Of a stretch of 64,000 nt of DNA, positions 53,449 to 63,064 are shown one piece after another. Origin of the DNA: an uncultured Oscillospiraceae bacterium (GTDB lineage: Bacteria > Bacillota > Clostridia > Oscillospirales > Acutalibacteraceae); assembly GCA_902492455.1 (NCBI GenBank), contig CABULH010000015.1, positions 1-64,000 of the forward strand, given 5' to 3'. Position numbers and translations under genes: made by a program. The first letter of the stretch is position 1. Every line of letters begins with the position of its first letter. Under the pieces are notes generated by a model. That model was not told where the DNA came from, ran no database searches, and saw only the letters and a list, made by a program, of their open reading frames with translations.

Positions 53449-54675
53449 TTAGAGAGACAGTAGCTGGTCCAGACGATGATTGCGATTCTCATCGCTGAAA
53501 TTTGCAGCATCTGCCGGGGATTCGGGACAGAGAATGTCTGGAATAAGAGAATTTTCATCATCCTGGGCGGCGTTGGGACGCTGAAACTCGCAGGTGGACA
53601 CCCTGAAGGGAATGTGTAATCCGGGAGTAGTGAATCGTCTTGGAAGGCCATATGATGTAGGGCGGCCACCTGTTGGTTCCCCTACAATAGTAGCCAGGTT
53701 GTTGTCCCGCAGGGTGACCGCCATAGTCCGGGCGCTGCTGAAGGTAAGTGGTGAGACGGCACAGAGCAGCTGCCCGGTATAAAGCGGCGTATCGGCGGGG
53801 GGGTTGGGACGGATTTGTTCGCCGCGCGGACGTATGAACGCTATCCCACCGCCTTCCGCTCGCCGTTTCATCCCGTAGCCGCGATAGGTGTCGATGGCTA
53901 AATAACCTAAAAAGGTATTGATAACAGCATCGGTACCGCCTAGGTTTCGGCCGAGATCCAGCAAAATCCTGTGGATTCCTTGACGGGTGACGGTGCGAAA
54001 GAATCGATCCAGTTCATCCCGGAACTCTGGACTGTCCCGATTGGCGTCCAGACAAAAAGCGGCGCCGTTATGACCATAATATGTACGGATGCTTTTGCCA
54101 TCGGTGAAGCCAGGGTTGTCAAAGGAATCGGCGACGGCGGAAAAAGGCGCGGGAGCAAGCGCGCCGGAAATCTGTTTCTCGTCCCGTTTTGCCTCTAATT
54201 CATACTGCTGACAAAAACCGAAAACCGCCTGCAGGTTCAGCGTGCTGAAAAGGTGATGATTTTCCTGGGGATAACAGGTGGTACGACCCAGCAGCAGATA
54301 CTGGTTTTCATGGGACAGCCAACGGGACAACCGTCCTAAATAGTCATTGGTTGATATACCGCAGATCGCCTGCAGCCGATCTCCTTGCCGCAAAAATTCA
54401 TAGTCCCGCATCACTGTCAGTTCGCCCTTGATCCAGCGGACAGCCAAGGGAAGACAGGGCGTGTTCGCATGATAAGGGATTTCCAGATTGGTATGACCAT
54501 CTCCAGGTAAAGCAGTGAGTCGTCCGAAGGTGATGCGCGCCTCTTCTTTTCCCAGATACCTCTGTTTCAGAAAAGCGGCGGCTGAATCCAGCATATGAGA
54601 ATCCTGGGTATAAGCTGGGTGTACCCGGCGGATGGTAGAGAGAATAAAATCAAAATCCTGTTCAAGTACATCCAT
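53449..54675 (-). CDS. S41-family (tail-specific/CtpA-like) serine peptidase
   Basis: A 408-residue peptidase of the S41 fold without a clear PDZ domain or signal peptide. The core runs from about 200: ILLDLGRNLGGTDAVINTFLGYL, then LLCAVSPLTFSSARTMAVTLRDNNLATIVGEPTGGRPTSYG. The Ser of TFSSA is the likely nucleophile. The N-terminal part is helical (VLEQDFDFILSTIRRVHPAY), as in interphotoreceptor-retinoid-binding-type members. ATG 54675 has AGGAGG 8 nt upstream. Its position directly before a sigma factor gene is notable, since S41 and related proteases act in regulated proteolysis, but a link is only inferred. Confidence 0.8.
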   Translation of the reverse strand: MDVLEQDFDFILSTIRRVHPAYTQDSHMLDSAAAFLKQRYLGKEEARITFGRLTALPGDGHTNLEIPYHANTPCLPLAVRWIKGELTVMRDYEFLRQGDRLQAICGISTNDYLGRLSRWLSHENQYLLLGRTTCYPQENHHLFSTLNLQAVFGFCQQYELEAKRDEKQISGALAPAPFSAVADSFDNPGFTDGKSIRTYYGHNGAAFCLDANRDSPEFRDELDRFFRTVTRQGIHRILLDLGRNLGGTDAVINTFLGYLAIDTYRGYGMKRRAEGGGIAFIRPRGEQIRPNPPADTPLYTGQLLCAVSPLTFSSARTMAVTLRDNNLATIVGEPTGGRPTSYGLPRRFTTPGLHIPFRVSTCEFQRPNAAQDDENSLIPDILCPESPADAANFSDENRNHRLDQLLSL

Positions 54676-54820
54676 ATAGCGCGCCTCCTGCGCATGTATT
54701 TGTGACGAACATGACCCTTAATCACTAAAAATGATCTCTGTACAAATGCGGTGAATAATATCTCATTATACCCCACAAAACCGGTTTTCAAAAGCCTTTT
54801 ATCGACTTATTGCGGGGTGG

Positions 54821-54849
54821 TTGAATAATCATCGAAAAAATGCTAAAAT
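54821..54849 (+). promoter_or_regulatory. Promoter of the recJ-relA operon
   Basis: TTGAAT (54821-54826), 17 bp, TAAAAT (54844-54849), about 57 bp before the recJ start. Confidence 0.6.
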
Positions 54850-54906
54850 AATACAATATGCCGCCCTGGATAAGTGGATTATCAGCGGGAGAATGGGAGT
54901 GGGAGT

Positions 54907-56955
54907 ATGAGCTTCAAGCAATGGGTATTGCCTGCCCTGGATAAGGACAGCGCGGCCATATTGGCCGAGGAGGGACAGCTGCACCCGTTTTTGGCGCTGA
55001 TGCTGACCACCCGCGGTATCCGGACCCCGGAAGAAGCGGCGGATTTCCTGTTGTCCGGTGAGCTGGAGGATGATCCCTTCGGATTCGCGGATATGGATGC
55101 GGCGGTGGATCGAATTCAGCGCGCCATCGACCGCGGAGAAAGAATCGCGGTTTTTGGAGACTATGACGCAGATGGCGTTACCTCCACCGTGCTGCTGTAT
55201 GATTATCTGGTTTCCCGGGAAGCCAACGTCTTTTATCAGATCCCTCTTCGGGAGGGAGAGGGCTACGGCCTCCACAAGGAAACGGTGGATCGTTTGGCGG
55301 AGGCTGGCGCGCAGCTGATTGTCACGGTGGACAATGGCGTTGCCGCGGTGGAGGAGGTAGCTTACGCCGCCTCTCTGGGGATCGACGTAGTGGTGACCGA
55401 CCATCACCAGCCGCAGGAGAAACTGCCGGAGGCGGTGGCGGTAGTGAATCCTCATCGGGTGGACTGCGGCAGTCAATTTAAAGATTACGCCGGAGTGGGA
55501 GTGGCTTTTAAATTGGTTTGCGCCCTGGAGGGGGACGGCGAAGAGATGCTGGACCGCTACAGCGATCTGGTGGCGCTGGGCACCCTAGCAGATGTGATGC
55601 CTCTGACCGGGGAGAACCGGCAGCTGGTAAGAGCGGGGCTGCGGCTGCTCAACAGGCGCTCCCGAATCGGCCTGGCGGCTCTGGCGGAGGCCGCCGGCGT
55701 GGGTGGGAAGGTTCACACCTCCACCTCGGCGGTATTTACACTGGGGCCCCGTATCAATGCGGCAGGCCGGATGGGAGCGCCGGAAAAGGCGGCGCGGCTG
55801 CTGCTGAGTCAGGATCAGGAGGAAGCTAGGCAGCTGGCGGAAGAAATACAGCGGCTGAACCAGGAACGCCAGGTCACTGAGGCCGCGATTCTGGAACAGG
55901 TCGCCGCCTCCCTGGATGCTAATCCGGCACAGCTGTCCGACCGCGTGCTTGTGCTGGCGGGGGAGAACTGGCATCACGGGGTGGTGGGGATTATTGCCGC
56001 CCGGATTACCGAACGCTACGGCAAGCCCTGCATTGTCTTTTCGATAGACGGGGAGGAAGCCAAGGGTTCCGGCCGCAGCGTCAAAGGCTTTTCTCTTTTC
56101 CAGGCTATTTCCGCCTGCCAGGAGCTGCTGCTGAGCTTCGGAGGGCATGAGCTGGCCGCGGGCGTGGGCCTGAAAACCGAACAGATTTCAGCATTCAGGG
56201 AAAAAATCAACGCTTATGCAGCCGGATTAGGCGATATGCCGGTGCCTCAGCTGGCGCTGACCTGTAAGCTAAAACCCGCCCAGATGGATCTGGAAAAGGT
56301 CAATCTGCTGTCAGCGCTGGAGCCGTTTGGAACGGGCAATCCCGCGCCGGTATTCGGACTGTTCGGTATGCGGCTGGACAATATCACCCCTCTGGGCGGA
56401 GGCAAGCATCTGCGTCTGTCCCTTTCCAGAGATGGGGTACGGATAGCCGCTTTAAAATTTCAAACTACGCCGGAAGCCTTTCCTATTCGGTGCGGGGAAA
56501 CGGTTAATCTGGCGGTGACCCTGGAGGCCAACGAATATAAGGGGACGGCCAGCCTTTCGGTAATCATCCGGGATATCCGCTACGCGGACACCCGGCAGGA
56601 GGATGTACTGGATGGCATGCGCATTTACGACGCGGCGGTGCGACGGGATCCGCTGCCGAAAAATCCAGAAACGTGGATACCGGCGAGAGAGCACACCGCC
56701 GCCCTCTACCGTTTTCTCCGCCAGGAAAACGGCTGGAACGGGTCGTTGGAGCAACTGATGCATCGGGTGTCCGCTCCCGAAATGACCTACGCCCGGCTGC
56801 GGATTTCCCTGGAAATCTTGTGTGAGGCCAGTCTGGCGGAAGTCAAGGATACCGGCGATAGTCTGCTGGTGAAGCTGCTGCCGGTGGCAGGCAAGGCGGA
56901 TCTGTTGGATACCCCCATAATGCGGTTTTTACATAGCGCCGTTCCCCAGGCGTGA
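54907..56955 (+). CDS. recJ: Single-stranded-DNA-specific exonuclease RecJ
   Basis: A 682-residue 5'-3' ssDNA exonuclease of the DHH superfamily used in recombination and mismatch repair. Motif I is VFGDYDADGVTSTVLL, motif II TVDNGV, motif III TDHHQP with NPHR, and the DHHA1 part has the GRSVKGFSLFQAI and FGGHELAAGVGL segments (GGH nucleotide-binding motif). The C-terminal OB-like domain follows. ATG 54907 lies after a GGGAG-rich stretch. It is 18 bp upstream of relA, as in other Clostridia. Confidence 0.95.
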   Translation: MSFKQWVLPALDKDSAAILAEEGQLHPFLALMLTTRGIRTPEEAADFLLSGELEDDPFGFADMDAAVDRIQRAIDRGERIAVFGDYDADGVTSTVLLYDYLVSREANVFYQIPLREGEGYGLHKETVDRLAEAGAQLIVTVDNGVAAVEEVAYAASLGIDVVVTDHHQPQEKLPEAVAVVNPHRVDCGSQFKDYAGVGVAFKLVCALEGDGEEMLDRYSDLVALGTLADVMPLTGENRQLVRAGLRLLNRRSRIGLAALAEAAGVGGKVHTSTSAVFTLGPRINAAGRMGAPEKAARLLLSQDQEEARQLAEEIQRLNQERQVTEAAILEQVAASLDANPAQLSDRVLVLAGENWHHGVVGIIAARITERYGKPCIVFSIDGEEAKGSGRSVKGFSLFQAISACQELLLSFGGHELAAGVGLKTEQISAFREKINAYAAGLGDMPVPQLALTCKLKPAQMDLEKVNLLSALEPFGTGNPAPVFGLFGMRLDNITPLGGGKHLRLSLSRDGVRIAALKFQTTPEAFPIRCGETVNLAVTLEANEYKGTASLSVIIRDIRYADTRQEDVLDGMRIYDAAVRRDPLPKNPETWIPAREHTAALYRFLRQENGWNGSLEQLMHRVSAPEMTYARLRISLEILCEASLAEVKDTGDSLLVKLLPVAGKADLLDTPIMRFLHSAVPQA

Positions 56956-56973
56956 GAGATGAGGATGATTGGG

Positions 56974-59157
56974 ATGCTGGTCCGGAAAGAAGATATCATC
57001 GTTGAACTGAAACGGCTGATTATCAAAAGTGAAAAACCCTATGACCTGGAGGTTATCGACCGGGCCATCGATCTGGCCTGCCATTCCCACGAGGGACAGA
57101 AGCGTCATTCAGGAGAGGAGTATGTGTGTCATCCTCTGCAGGTGGCCTGTATTCTGGTGGAGCTGGGTATGGACAGCGAAACCATCGCCGCCTCTATCCT
57201 TCACGATGTGGTGGAGGACACGCCGGTGGAGCTTCAGGATTTGAAACGCCAGTTTGGCGAGGAAATCGCGGAGCTGGTGGACGGGGTTACCAAACTGAAT
57301 AAAATCCCCTTTTCTACCCGGGAGGAACAACAAGCGGAGAATGTGCGCAAAATGTTCCTCGCCATGTCCCGGGATATTCGGGTGATCATTATCAAGCTGG
57401 CGGATCGGCTGCATAATATGCGCACCAGCAGCGGCTGGGATCCCCAAAAGCGTCGGGACAAGGCCAAGGAAACCATGGACATCTATGCCCCGCTGGCGCA
57501 TCGGCTGGGTATTCGGGCGGTAAAGGAGGAGCTGGAGGATATCTCCCTGCGCATCCTGGATCCGGTGGCCTATAAGGAAATTGAGGATGCCCTGGCGCTG
57601 CGGGAGAATGAGCGCAACGCTTTTCTGGCGGATATTCAGCAGCGGATCAAGGAACGGCTGGCGGATTATGGCATGACGCCCTTCGTTTCCGGCCGTATCA
57701 AGAGCATCACCGGCATCTACCGCAAGATGTACATGCAGGGACGCTCCTTCGATGAGATTTACGATATTTATGCGGTGCGGGTGATTGTGGACACGGTAAA
57801 TGATTGCTATAATGTGCTGGGCATTGTTCATGATATGTTTCGCCCGTTGCCCAACCGGTTTAAGGATTATATTTCCACCCCCAAAGCCAATATGTATCAG
57901 TCGCTGCATACCACCGTGATCAGCAAGGAGAGCATTCCTTTTGAAGTGCAGATCCGCACCTGGGAGATGCATTACACGGCGGAGTACGGCATCGCTGCCC
58001 ACTGGAAATACAAACTGGGTATCCAGCGTAGGGATAAGCTGGAGGAACGGCTGGCCTGGGTGCGGCAGTTTATCGAAAACCAGAAGGATGTGGACGATGC
58101 CGAGGATATCGTCCGCAGCATCAAAACCGATTTATCCTCCGACGACGTGTTTGTATTCACCCCCAAAGGAGATGTGATCACCCTGCCGGTAGGGGCCACG
58201 GTGATCGATTTCGCCTATGCCATCCATTCCGCCGTGGGCAACCGGATGGTGGGCGCTAAGGTGGACGGCCGCATTGTCTCCCTGGATTATCAGGTGAAAA
58301 CCGGCGAGATCGTGGAGGTTCTTACCTCCTCCGCCCAGGGACGGGGACCCAGCCGCGATTGGCTGAATATTGTTAAAACCAGTGAGGCCCGCAATAAAAT
58401 CCGCTCTTGGTACAAGAAAGAGCGCCGGGAGGAGAACATTGAACAAGGACGTGCGGAGATGGAGCGGGAGCTGTCCCGCAATCTCATCCGGCTGCCGGAC
58501 GACAGGATGCAGGAATTCCTGCTGAACCAGGCGAAAAAACAGCACTGCGATACCTTGGAGGATTTTTTCGCTGCCATCGGCTATGGCGGCGTGCTGTTGT
58601 CCCGTATTATTCCCCGGATGAAGGAGGATTACCTCAAGCTCATCAAGGCCGAGGAGGTTCAAGCTCCCGAGGCGCTGGTGACGGCCAAAAAGCATCACAA
58701 CAACGGCGGCGTTATTATCGAGGGGATGGACAACTGTCTGGTGAAATTCGCTCGCTGCTGTAATCCTGTGCCGGGGGACGATATTATTGGTTTTATCACC
58801 CGGGGTTATGGGGTTTCCATTCATAAGAAGGACTGCGTCAACGTCCCCAGGGATCTCTCCCTGACGGCTGAACCGGAGCGGTGGATCAAGGTATCCTGGG
58901 AGGACAGCGTAAAAGACGAGTTCAAAGCCACCCTTCATGTGGTGGCCCGCGACCGGCAGGCTTTGCTGGCCGACGTCACCACCCAGCTGGCCTCCATGCA
59001 TGTGATGATCCACGCAATCAATGCCAGGGAGCCCAAAGACGGCCAAGCATCCATGACCCTGACGGTGGGGGTCAGCAGCTTGGACCATCTCCAATCTGTG
59101 ATCGCCCGGCTTTCCCGGATTGAAGGGGTATATAACATCGAGCGCAGCGGTTTCTGA
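56974..59157 (+). CDS. relA: Bifunctional (p)ppGpp synthetase/hydrolase
   Basis: A 727-residue Rel enzyme controlling the stringent response. The hydrolase domain has the metal-binding HD pair (ILHDVVEDTP) and IKLADRLHNMRT. The synthetase has GRIKSITGIYRKM, YDIYAVRVIV and YQSLHTTVI. TGS (VFTPKGDVITLPVGATVIDFAYAIH), a Cys-containing conserved region (KFARCCNPVPGDDIIGF) and a C-terminal ACT domain follow. Both activities should be intact. ATG 56974 has GAGG 9 nt upstream. Co-transcribed with recJ before and dtd after it (26-bp gap). No apt gene lies between recJ and relA, as it often does. Confidence 0.96.
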   Translation: MLVRKEDIIVELKRLIIKSEKPYDLEVIDRAIDLACHSHEGQKRHSGEEYVCHPLQVACILVELGMDSETIAASILHDVVEDTPVELQDLKRQFGEEIAELVDGVTKLNKIPFSTREEQQAENVRKMFLAMSRDIRVIIIKLADRLHNMRTSSGWDPQKRRDKAKETMDIYAPLAHRLGIRAVKEELEDISLRILDPVAYKEIEDALALRENERNAFLADIQQRIKERLADYGMTPFVSGRIKSITGIYRKMYMQGRSFDEIYDIYAVRVIVDTVNDCYNVLGIVHDMFRPLPNRFKDYISTPKANMYQSLHTTVISKESIPFEVQIRTWEMHYTAEYGIAAHWKYKLGIQRRDKLEERLAWVRQFIENQKDVDDAEDIVRSIKTDLSSDDVFVFTPKGDVITLPVGATVIDFAYAIHSAVGNRMVGAKVDGRIVSLDYQVKTGEIVEVLTSSAQGRGPSRDWLNIVKTSEARNKIRSWYKKERREENIEQGRAEMERELSRNLIRLPDDRMQEFLLNQAKKQHCDTLEDFFAAIGYGGVLLSRIIPRMKEDYLKLIKAEEVQAPEALVTAKKHHNNGGVIIEGMDNCLVKFARCCNPVPGDDIIGFITRGYGVSIHKKDCVNVPRDLSLTAEPERWIKVSWEDSVKDEFKATLHVVARDRQALLADVTTQLASMHVMIHAINAREPKDGQASMTLTVGVSSLDHLQSVIARLSRIEGVYNIERSGF

Positions 59158-59183
59158 GGCTGTAAACGGAGAGGAGACAGGTC

Positions 59184-59642
59184 ATGAAAGCGGTGATACA
59201 GCGGGTGCTGTCCGCTGGTGTGACGGTGGCGGGGGAAGAGGTTGCCTCCATCGGACCGGGAGCGTTGATTTTATTGGGAATAGCGTCAGCGGATGATGAG
59301 ATGCTGGCGGATAAGCTGGCGAAAAAGATCGCTGAACTGCGCATTTTCGAAGATGAAAAAGGCCGAATGAACCGCTCGGCGCTGGATACCTGCGGCAGCC
59401 TGCTGGTGGTGTCCAACTTCACGCTGTATGCCAACTGCTCCCATGGCCGGCGTCCGGAATTCCTGTCGACAGCTCGTCCGGAAAAGGCGGAGCCTTTATA
59501 CCGGCGATTTGTGGAGCAGCTCCGGGAGCAGGGGATCCGGGAGGTTCTCACCGGCCGGTTTGGCGCGGAGATGCAGGTGTCCATGGTGGGAGACGGTCCC
59601 GTCACCATTGTGCTGGACACAGACGATCTGGTGAAAAAATAA
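59184..59642 (+). CDS. dtd: D-aminoacyl-tRNA deacylase
   Basis: A 152-residue proofreading enzyme that removes D-amino acids (and glycine) from mis-charged tRNA. The family motifs are VSNFTLYAN (usually SQFTL; Gln to Asn here) and GDGPVTIVLD (usually NGPVT), which form the active-site cleft between two monomers. GGAGAGGAG precedes the ATG. It sits between relA and the metallo-hydrolase gene, a common clostridial order. Confidence 0.95.
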   Translation: MKAVIQRVLSAGVTVAGEEVASIGPGALILLGIASADDEMLADKLAKKIAELRIFEDEKGRMNRSALDTCGSLLVVSNFTLYANCSHGRRPEFLSTARPEKAEPLYRRFVEQLREQGIREVLTGRFGAEMQVSMVGDGPVTIVLDTDDLVKK

Positions 59643-59675
59643 TCCGCAGCGGACGGAAGAAGGAAGGAAAAACAT

Positions 59676-60308
59676 ATGCAGATTATACGCCTGCCTGTGG
59701 GAGAACTGCAGGCCAATTGTTATATCCTTTATGATGAGGAAAAGAATGCCGTTGTCATCGATCCCGGGGCGGAGGCGGAGGCCATTCTGGCGGCGGTATC
59801 CTCTCACGGATTAGCGGTGCGTCATATCCTGCTGACCCATGTTCATTTTGATCATGTGCAGGCAGCCCGGGAGGTGGCGGCGGCCACCGGCGGAGATATT
59901 CTGGCCCCGGAAGGGGACTGGGCGGCCTTGTCGGATCCCCGGCTGAACCTGAGCGGTCTTTTCCCCGGCGAGAGCCCTTTGACCCTGCAGGCGGATGGCA
60001 AGCTGCGGGAGGGGGATGTGGTGGAGGCCGGGGCGCTGCGGCTGACGGTGCTCCATACGCCCGGACACACGCCGGGCAGCAGCTGCTTTCTGTGTGAAAA
60101 TGTCCTTTTCAGTGGAGATACCCTTTTCCGCTTCAGCATGGGGCGAACGGATTTTCCCGGCGGCAGTTTTCAGGATATGAAGGAATCTCTGGACCGCCTG
60201 GTCGCCCTTCCTGGAGATTATACCGTCCTGCCCGGGCACGATGCCGCCACCACTATAGCGGAGGAACGAGCGGATAATCCCTATATAAACGATCATTTTT
60301 ACGATTAA
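59676..60308 (+). CDS. MBL-fold metallo-hydrolase (glyoxalase II-like)
   Basis: A 210-residue cytoplasmic metallo-beta-lactamase-fold hydrolase. The metal site is THVHFDH, then HTPGHTPGSSCF, SGDTLFRFSMGRTDFPGG, and the terminal His in LPGHDAAT. Its size and lack of a glyoxalase II C-terminal domain fit the YcbL/GloB2-like thioesterase group. AAGAAGGAAGG lies before the ATG. Its fixed position between dtd and hemZ in many Clostridia suggests a housekeeping role. Confidence 0.93.
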   Translation: MQIIRLPVGELQANCYILYDEEKNAVVIDPGAEAEAILAAVSSHGLAVRHILLTHVHFDHVQAAREVAAATGGDILAPEGDWAALSDPRLNLSGLFPGESPLTLQADGKLREGDVVEAGALRLTVLHTPGHTPGSSCFLCENVLFSGDTLFRFSMGRTDFPGGSFQDMKESLDRLVALPGDYTVLPGHDAATTIAEERADNPYINDHFYD

Positions 60309-60334
60309 CATGGATAGAGAGGAACGCCGGTTCT

Positions 60335-61846
60335 ATGACGCTGTTGATCCGCGGTCACAATTACCGCTTTGAAATGGAGAACATATGCCGTCTTTTTCTG
60401 CCCCAGGAAAAGGTGGTGGTACCAGAGACAGAGGAAGAGAGAGCCGGAGCTGAAGGCGTCCTCGCGGTGACGACGCTGGACAATAGGGGAGAGGAAACGG
60501 TTGTCCGCTGTTCCCTACGTTTGGAGGATTTCCGGGAAGAGCTGAGCTGCCAGGTGGATAACAGCCATCCCGCTTACAGCGAGGAATGTGAGCGGCAGAT
60601 GGCCACCCTGCTGTACCGACTCTTTGTCCGTTTGTTTGGGCAGGAGCAGGATTGGGGCATTGTCACCGGGGTGCGGCCCATCAAGCTACTGCGTCGGCTG
60701 GTAAGGCTGTACGGACGGAAGGAGGCGCTGCGCTATTATCGGGAGAAACTGTTGGTCAGCGAAAAAAAGACGGCGCTGGCGTTGGAGACGTTAAAACAAG
60801 AGGATGCCATTTTGGCCTTATCCCGGCCGGATTCCTTCAGTTTGTATGTTTCCATCCCTTTTTGCCCCAGCCGGTGCGATTATTGTTCTTTTGTTTCCCA
60901 GACCGTTACCCGGGCGGCTAAGCTGATGCCGGCGTATGTGGAGCTGCTGGCGCGGGAACTGACGGAAACCGGAAGAATCGCCGCTGCTTTGGGACTGCGG
61001 CTGGAGACGATTTATTTCGGCGGCGGCACCCCTACCACCCTGACGGCGGAGCAGCTGACACTGCTGCTGGAGACGGTGGAGAAAAGCTTTGACCTGTCCC
61101 AACTGCGGGAATACACGGTGGAGGCGGGGCGTCCAGACACGGTGACGGCGGAGAAGTTTCAGGCGTTGAAGGCGGCGGGCGTGTCCCGCATCAGCATCAA
61201 TCCCCAAACGCTGCAGAATCGGGTGTTGGAGACCATCGGTCGCCGTCATACGGTGGAGCAGTTTTACGACGCTTATAATTTGGCGCGCCGATGCGGTATG
61301 AATCATATCAACACCGATCTGATTGCCGGCTTGCCCGGCGATGATTATCCTGGGTTTGCGGATACCGTCCGGGGAATTTTGACACTGGATCCGGAGAGTG
61401 TCACGGTGCACACCCTGTCCATGAAGCGGGCCTCGAATCTGGTGGTGCAGCGCCGTGCGGATTACAGCGGCGGCGGAGAGGCGGCTCGGATGGTGGCCTT
61501 ATCCACCGAAGAACTGCCCAAAGCCGGATACCGCCCCTATTATCTTTACCGTCAGAGCCGGACGGCGGGCAATCAGGAGAACGTGGGCTGGTCCAAGCCC
61601 GGACACGAGGGACTATACAACGTTTATATCATGGACGAGACCCATACAATCCTGGGCTGCGGGGCCGGGGCGGTAACTAAGCTGAAACAGCCGGGAACCG
61701 ATTATCTGGAACGGATTTTTAATTTCAAGTTTCCCTATGAATACAATTCCCGATTTCAGGAGATGCTGAACCGCAAGGCGGGAATACAAGAGTTTTATAA
61801 AAAATATGGTTGCGCCGGAGGACAGGCGATAGAGGGGAGCCGATAG
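60335..61846 (+). CDS. hemZ: Coproporphyrinogen dehydrogenase-like radical SAM protein HemZ
   Basis: A 503-residue radical SAM protein of the HemN family. The cluster motif is IPFCPSRCDYCSF (CxxxCxxC), preceded by an N-terminal domain of about 160 residues typical of HemZ. LETIYFGGGTPTTL is the SAM-binding GGGTP motif. ISINPQTLQNRVLETIGRRHTVEQF follows. Classic HemN converts coproporphyrinogen III in anaerobic heme synthesis, but no other heme gene is here, and HemZ proteins may do something else. AGAGAGGA precedes the ATG. Last gene of the recJ-relA-dtd-MBL-hemZ run; hisS and aspS, which often follow, are absent. Confidence 0.93.
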   Translation: MTLLIRGHNYRFEMENICRLFLPQEKVVVPETEEERAGAEGVLAVTTLDNRGEETVVRCSLRLEDFREELSCQVDNSHPAYSEECERQMATLLYRLFVRLFGQEQDWGIVTGVRPIKLLRRLVRLYGRKEALRYYREKLLVSEKKTALALETLKQEDAILALSRPDSFSLYVSIPFCPSRCDYCSFVSQTVTRAAKLMPAYVELLARELTETGRIAAALGLRLETIYFGGGTPTTLTAEQLTLLLETVEKSFDLSQLREYTVEAGRPDTVTAEKFQALKAAGVSRISINPQTLQNRVLETIGRRHTVEQFYDAYNLARRCGMNHINTDLIAGLPGDDYPGFADTVRGILTLDPESVTVHTLSMKRASNLVVQRRADYSGGGEAARMVALSTEELPKAGYRPYYLYRQSRTAGNQENVGWSKPGHEGLYNVYIMDETHTILGCGAGAVTKLKQPGTDYLERIFNFKFPYEYNSRFQEMLNRKAGIQEFYKKYGCAGGQAIEGSR

Positions 61847-61860
61847 CAGGCTCCCTTTTT
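61835..61860 (+). terminator. Terminator of the recJ-hemZ operon
   Basis: GGGAGCC pairs with GGCTCCC around GATAGCA, followed by T5. The left arm overlaps the last hemZ codons, and the stop codon is in the loop. Confidence 0.88.
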
Positions 61861-61901
61861 CTATAGGTTGGCGAATGTGTTTGCAAAATAACAAAAAGTG
61901 A

Positions 61902-61930
61902 TTGACAATATATGAAAGAGAGGGTACTAT
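61902..61930 (+). promoter_or_regulatory. Promoter of the lacI-type gene
   Basis: TTGACA (61902-61907), 17 bp, TACTAT (61925-61930). Confidence 0.8.
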
Positions 61931-61938
61931 ATAAATAG

Positions 61939-61958
61939 TTCCGTGCACGTGCACGGAA
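61939..61958. promoter_or_regulatory. LacI-type operator 1
   Basis: TTCCGTGCACGTGCACGGAA is a perfect 20-bp palindrome 8 bp after the -10 box. Its core TGCACGTGCA recurs at 63067-63076 before xylA. Confidence 0.85.
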
Positions 61959-61979
61959 CGAGGTGAAGGAGGTTTGGAT

Positions 61980-62993
61980 ATGATCACATCCCGTCAGCTG
62001 GCGGAGATGGCGGGAGTTTCCCGCGGTACGGTAGACCGGGTATTGAATCATCGGGGCGGCGTACGGCCGGAGGTGCAGCGGCTGGTGGAACGGCTGGCCC
62101 GTGAAAACGGTTATGTTCCTAACCGGGCGGGCAAGGCGCTGGTGATGCGGGGGCCTCTGCGGGTGGATGTACTGTTGAATTCTGTAGGTAACCCCTTTTA
62201 TGATGAGGTGCGGATCGGCCTCCAGGATGCGGCAGCGGATTACGCGGATTTTTCCCTGCATATCCATGTGACGGAGATGAAGGGATATGATCCTGCTGTT
62301 CAATTGCAGCAGCTGGAAATAGCTAAAACGGCGGGAGCGGCGGGCGTCATTCTGACGCCGCTGAATCATCCGGCAGTAGCGGCGGCCATCGAAGATATGA
62401 CGGATAATGGTTGTCCGGTGGTGGCGCTTAACTCTGATCTGGAAGGCTGCTCTCGTCTGGCCTATGTGGGCTGTGATTATATCCGCAGCGGACAGACTGC
62501 CGCCCATATATTGGGCCTAGTCGCCGGCGGCAGTGGGAAGGTGCTGGCGGTGACCGGATCTTTGGAAATGCTGGGACACAGCCAGCGGATTGCCGGTTTC
62601 CGGGAGGTTCTGCAGAAGGAATATCCGGCGATGCATATAGCGGAGATATTGGAAAACAACGATGATGAACAGCAATCAGCCCGGTTGGTTGCCCAGGCGC
62701 TGAAGTGTCACCGTGATGTGACAGCCCTATATTTTGCGGCAGGTGGGGTGGCAGGTGGGGTGGATGCTGCCGGAGCCGATGATGTGAGGCGGACGATTAT
62801 CGCTTGTGATCTGACGCCGGAAAGCCGCCGGATGCTGGAGGATGGGCGGATCCAAGTGATTATCGGTCAGCAGCCCTATTGGCAGGGACATACGGCTATG
62901 AAGCTGCTGTTGGATCACCTGCTGCTCTCCCGGCAGCCGGGAGAAGATTGCTGCTATGCCCGTAATGAAATCCTGACAAAATACAACGCCTGA
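61980..62993 (+). CDS. LacI-family regulator, probable xylose-pathway repressor
   Basis: A 337-residue regulator. The LacI HTH (SRQLAEMAGVSRGTVDRVLNHRGGVRPEVQRLVERLARENGYVPN) is at residues 4-50, then a periplasmic-binding-type sugar domain starting RVDVLLNSVGNPFYDEVRIGL, closest in pattern to proteins that bind pentose-like ligands. AAGGAGG is 7 nt before ATG 61980. The operator overlapping its own start site and the matching one before xylA indicate autoregulation plus control of the downstream sugar genes. Confidence 0.9.
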   Translation: MITSRQLAEMAGVSRGTVDRVLNHRGGVRPEVQRLVERLARENGYVPNRAGKALVMRGPLRVDVLLNSVGNPFYDEVRIGLQDAAADYADFSLHIHVTEMKGYDPAVQLQQLEIAKTAGAAGVILTPLNHPAVAAAIEDMTDNGCPVVALNSDLEGCSRLAYVGCDYIRSGQTAAHILGLVAGGSGKVLAVTGSLEMLGHSQRIAGFREVLQKEYPAMHIAEILENNDDEQQSARLVAQALKCHRDVTALYFAAGGVAGGVDAAGADDVRRTIIACDLTPESRRMLEDGRIQVIIGQQPYWQGHTAMKLLLDHLLLSRQPGEDCCYARNEILTKYNA

Positions 62994-63064
62994 TCGGCTG
63001 CTGAAAGCGGCAGAATATTAACCGTTTTTTGAACAATCGGTCGAACAGATAAATACGTCTGAAG

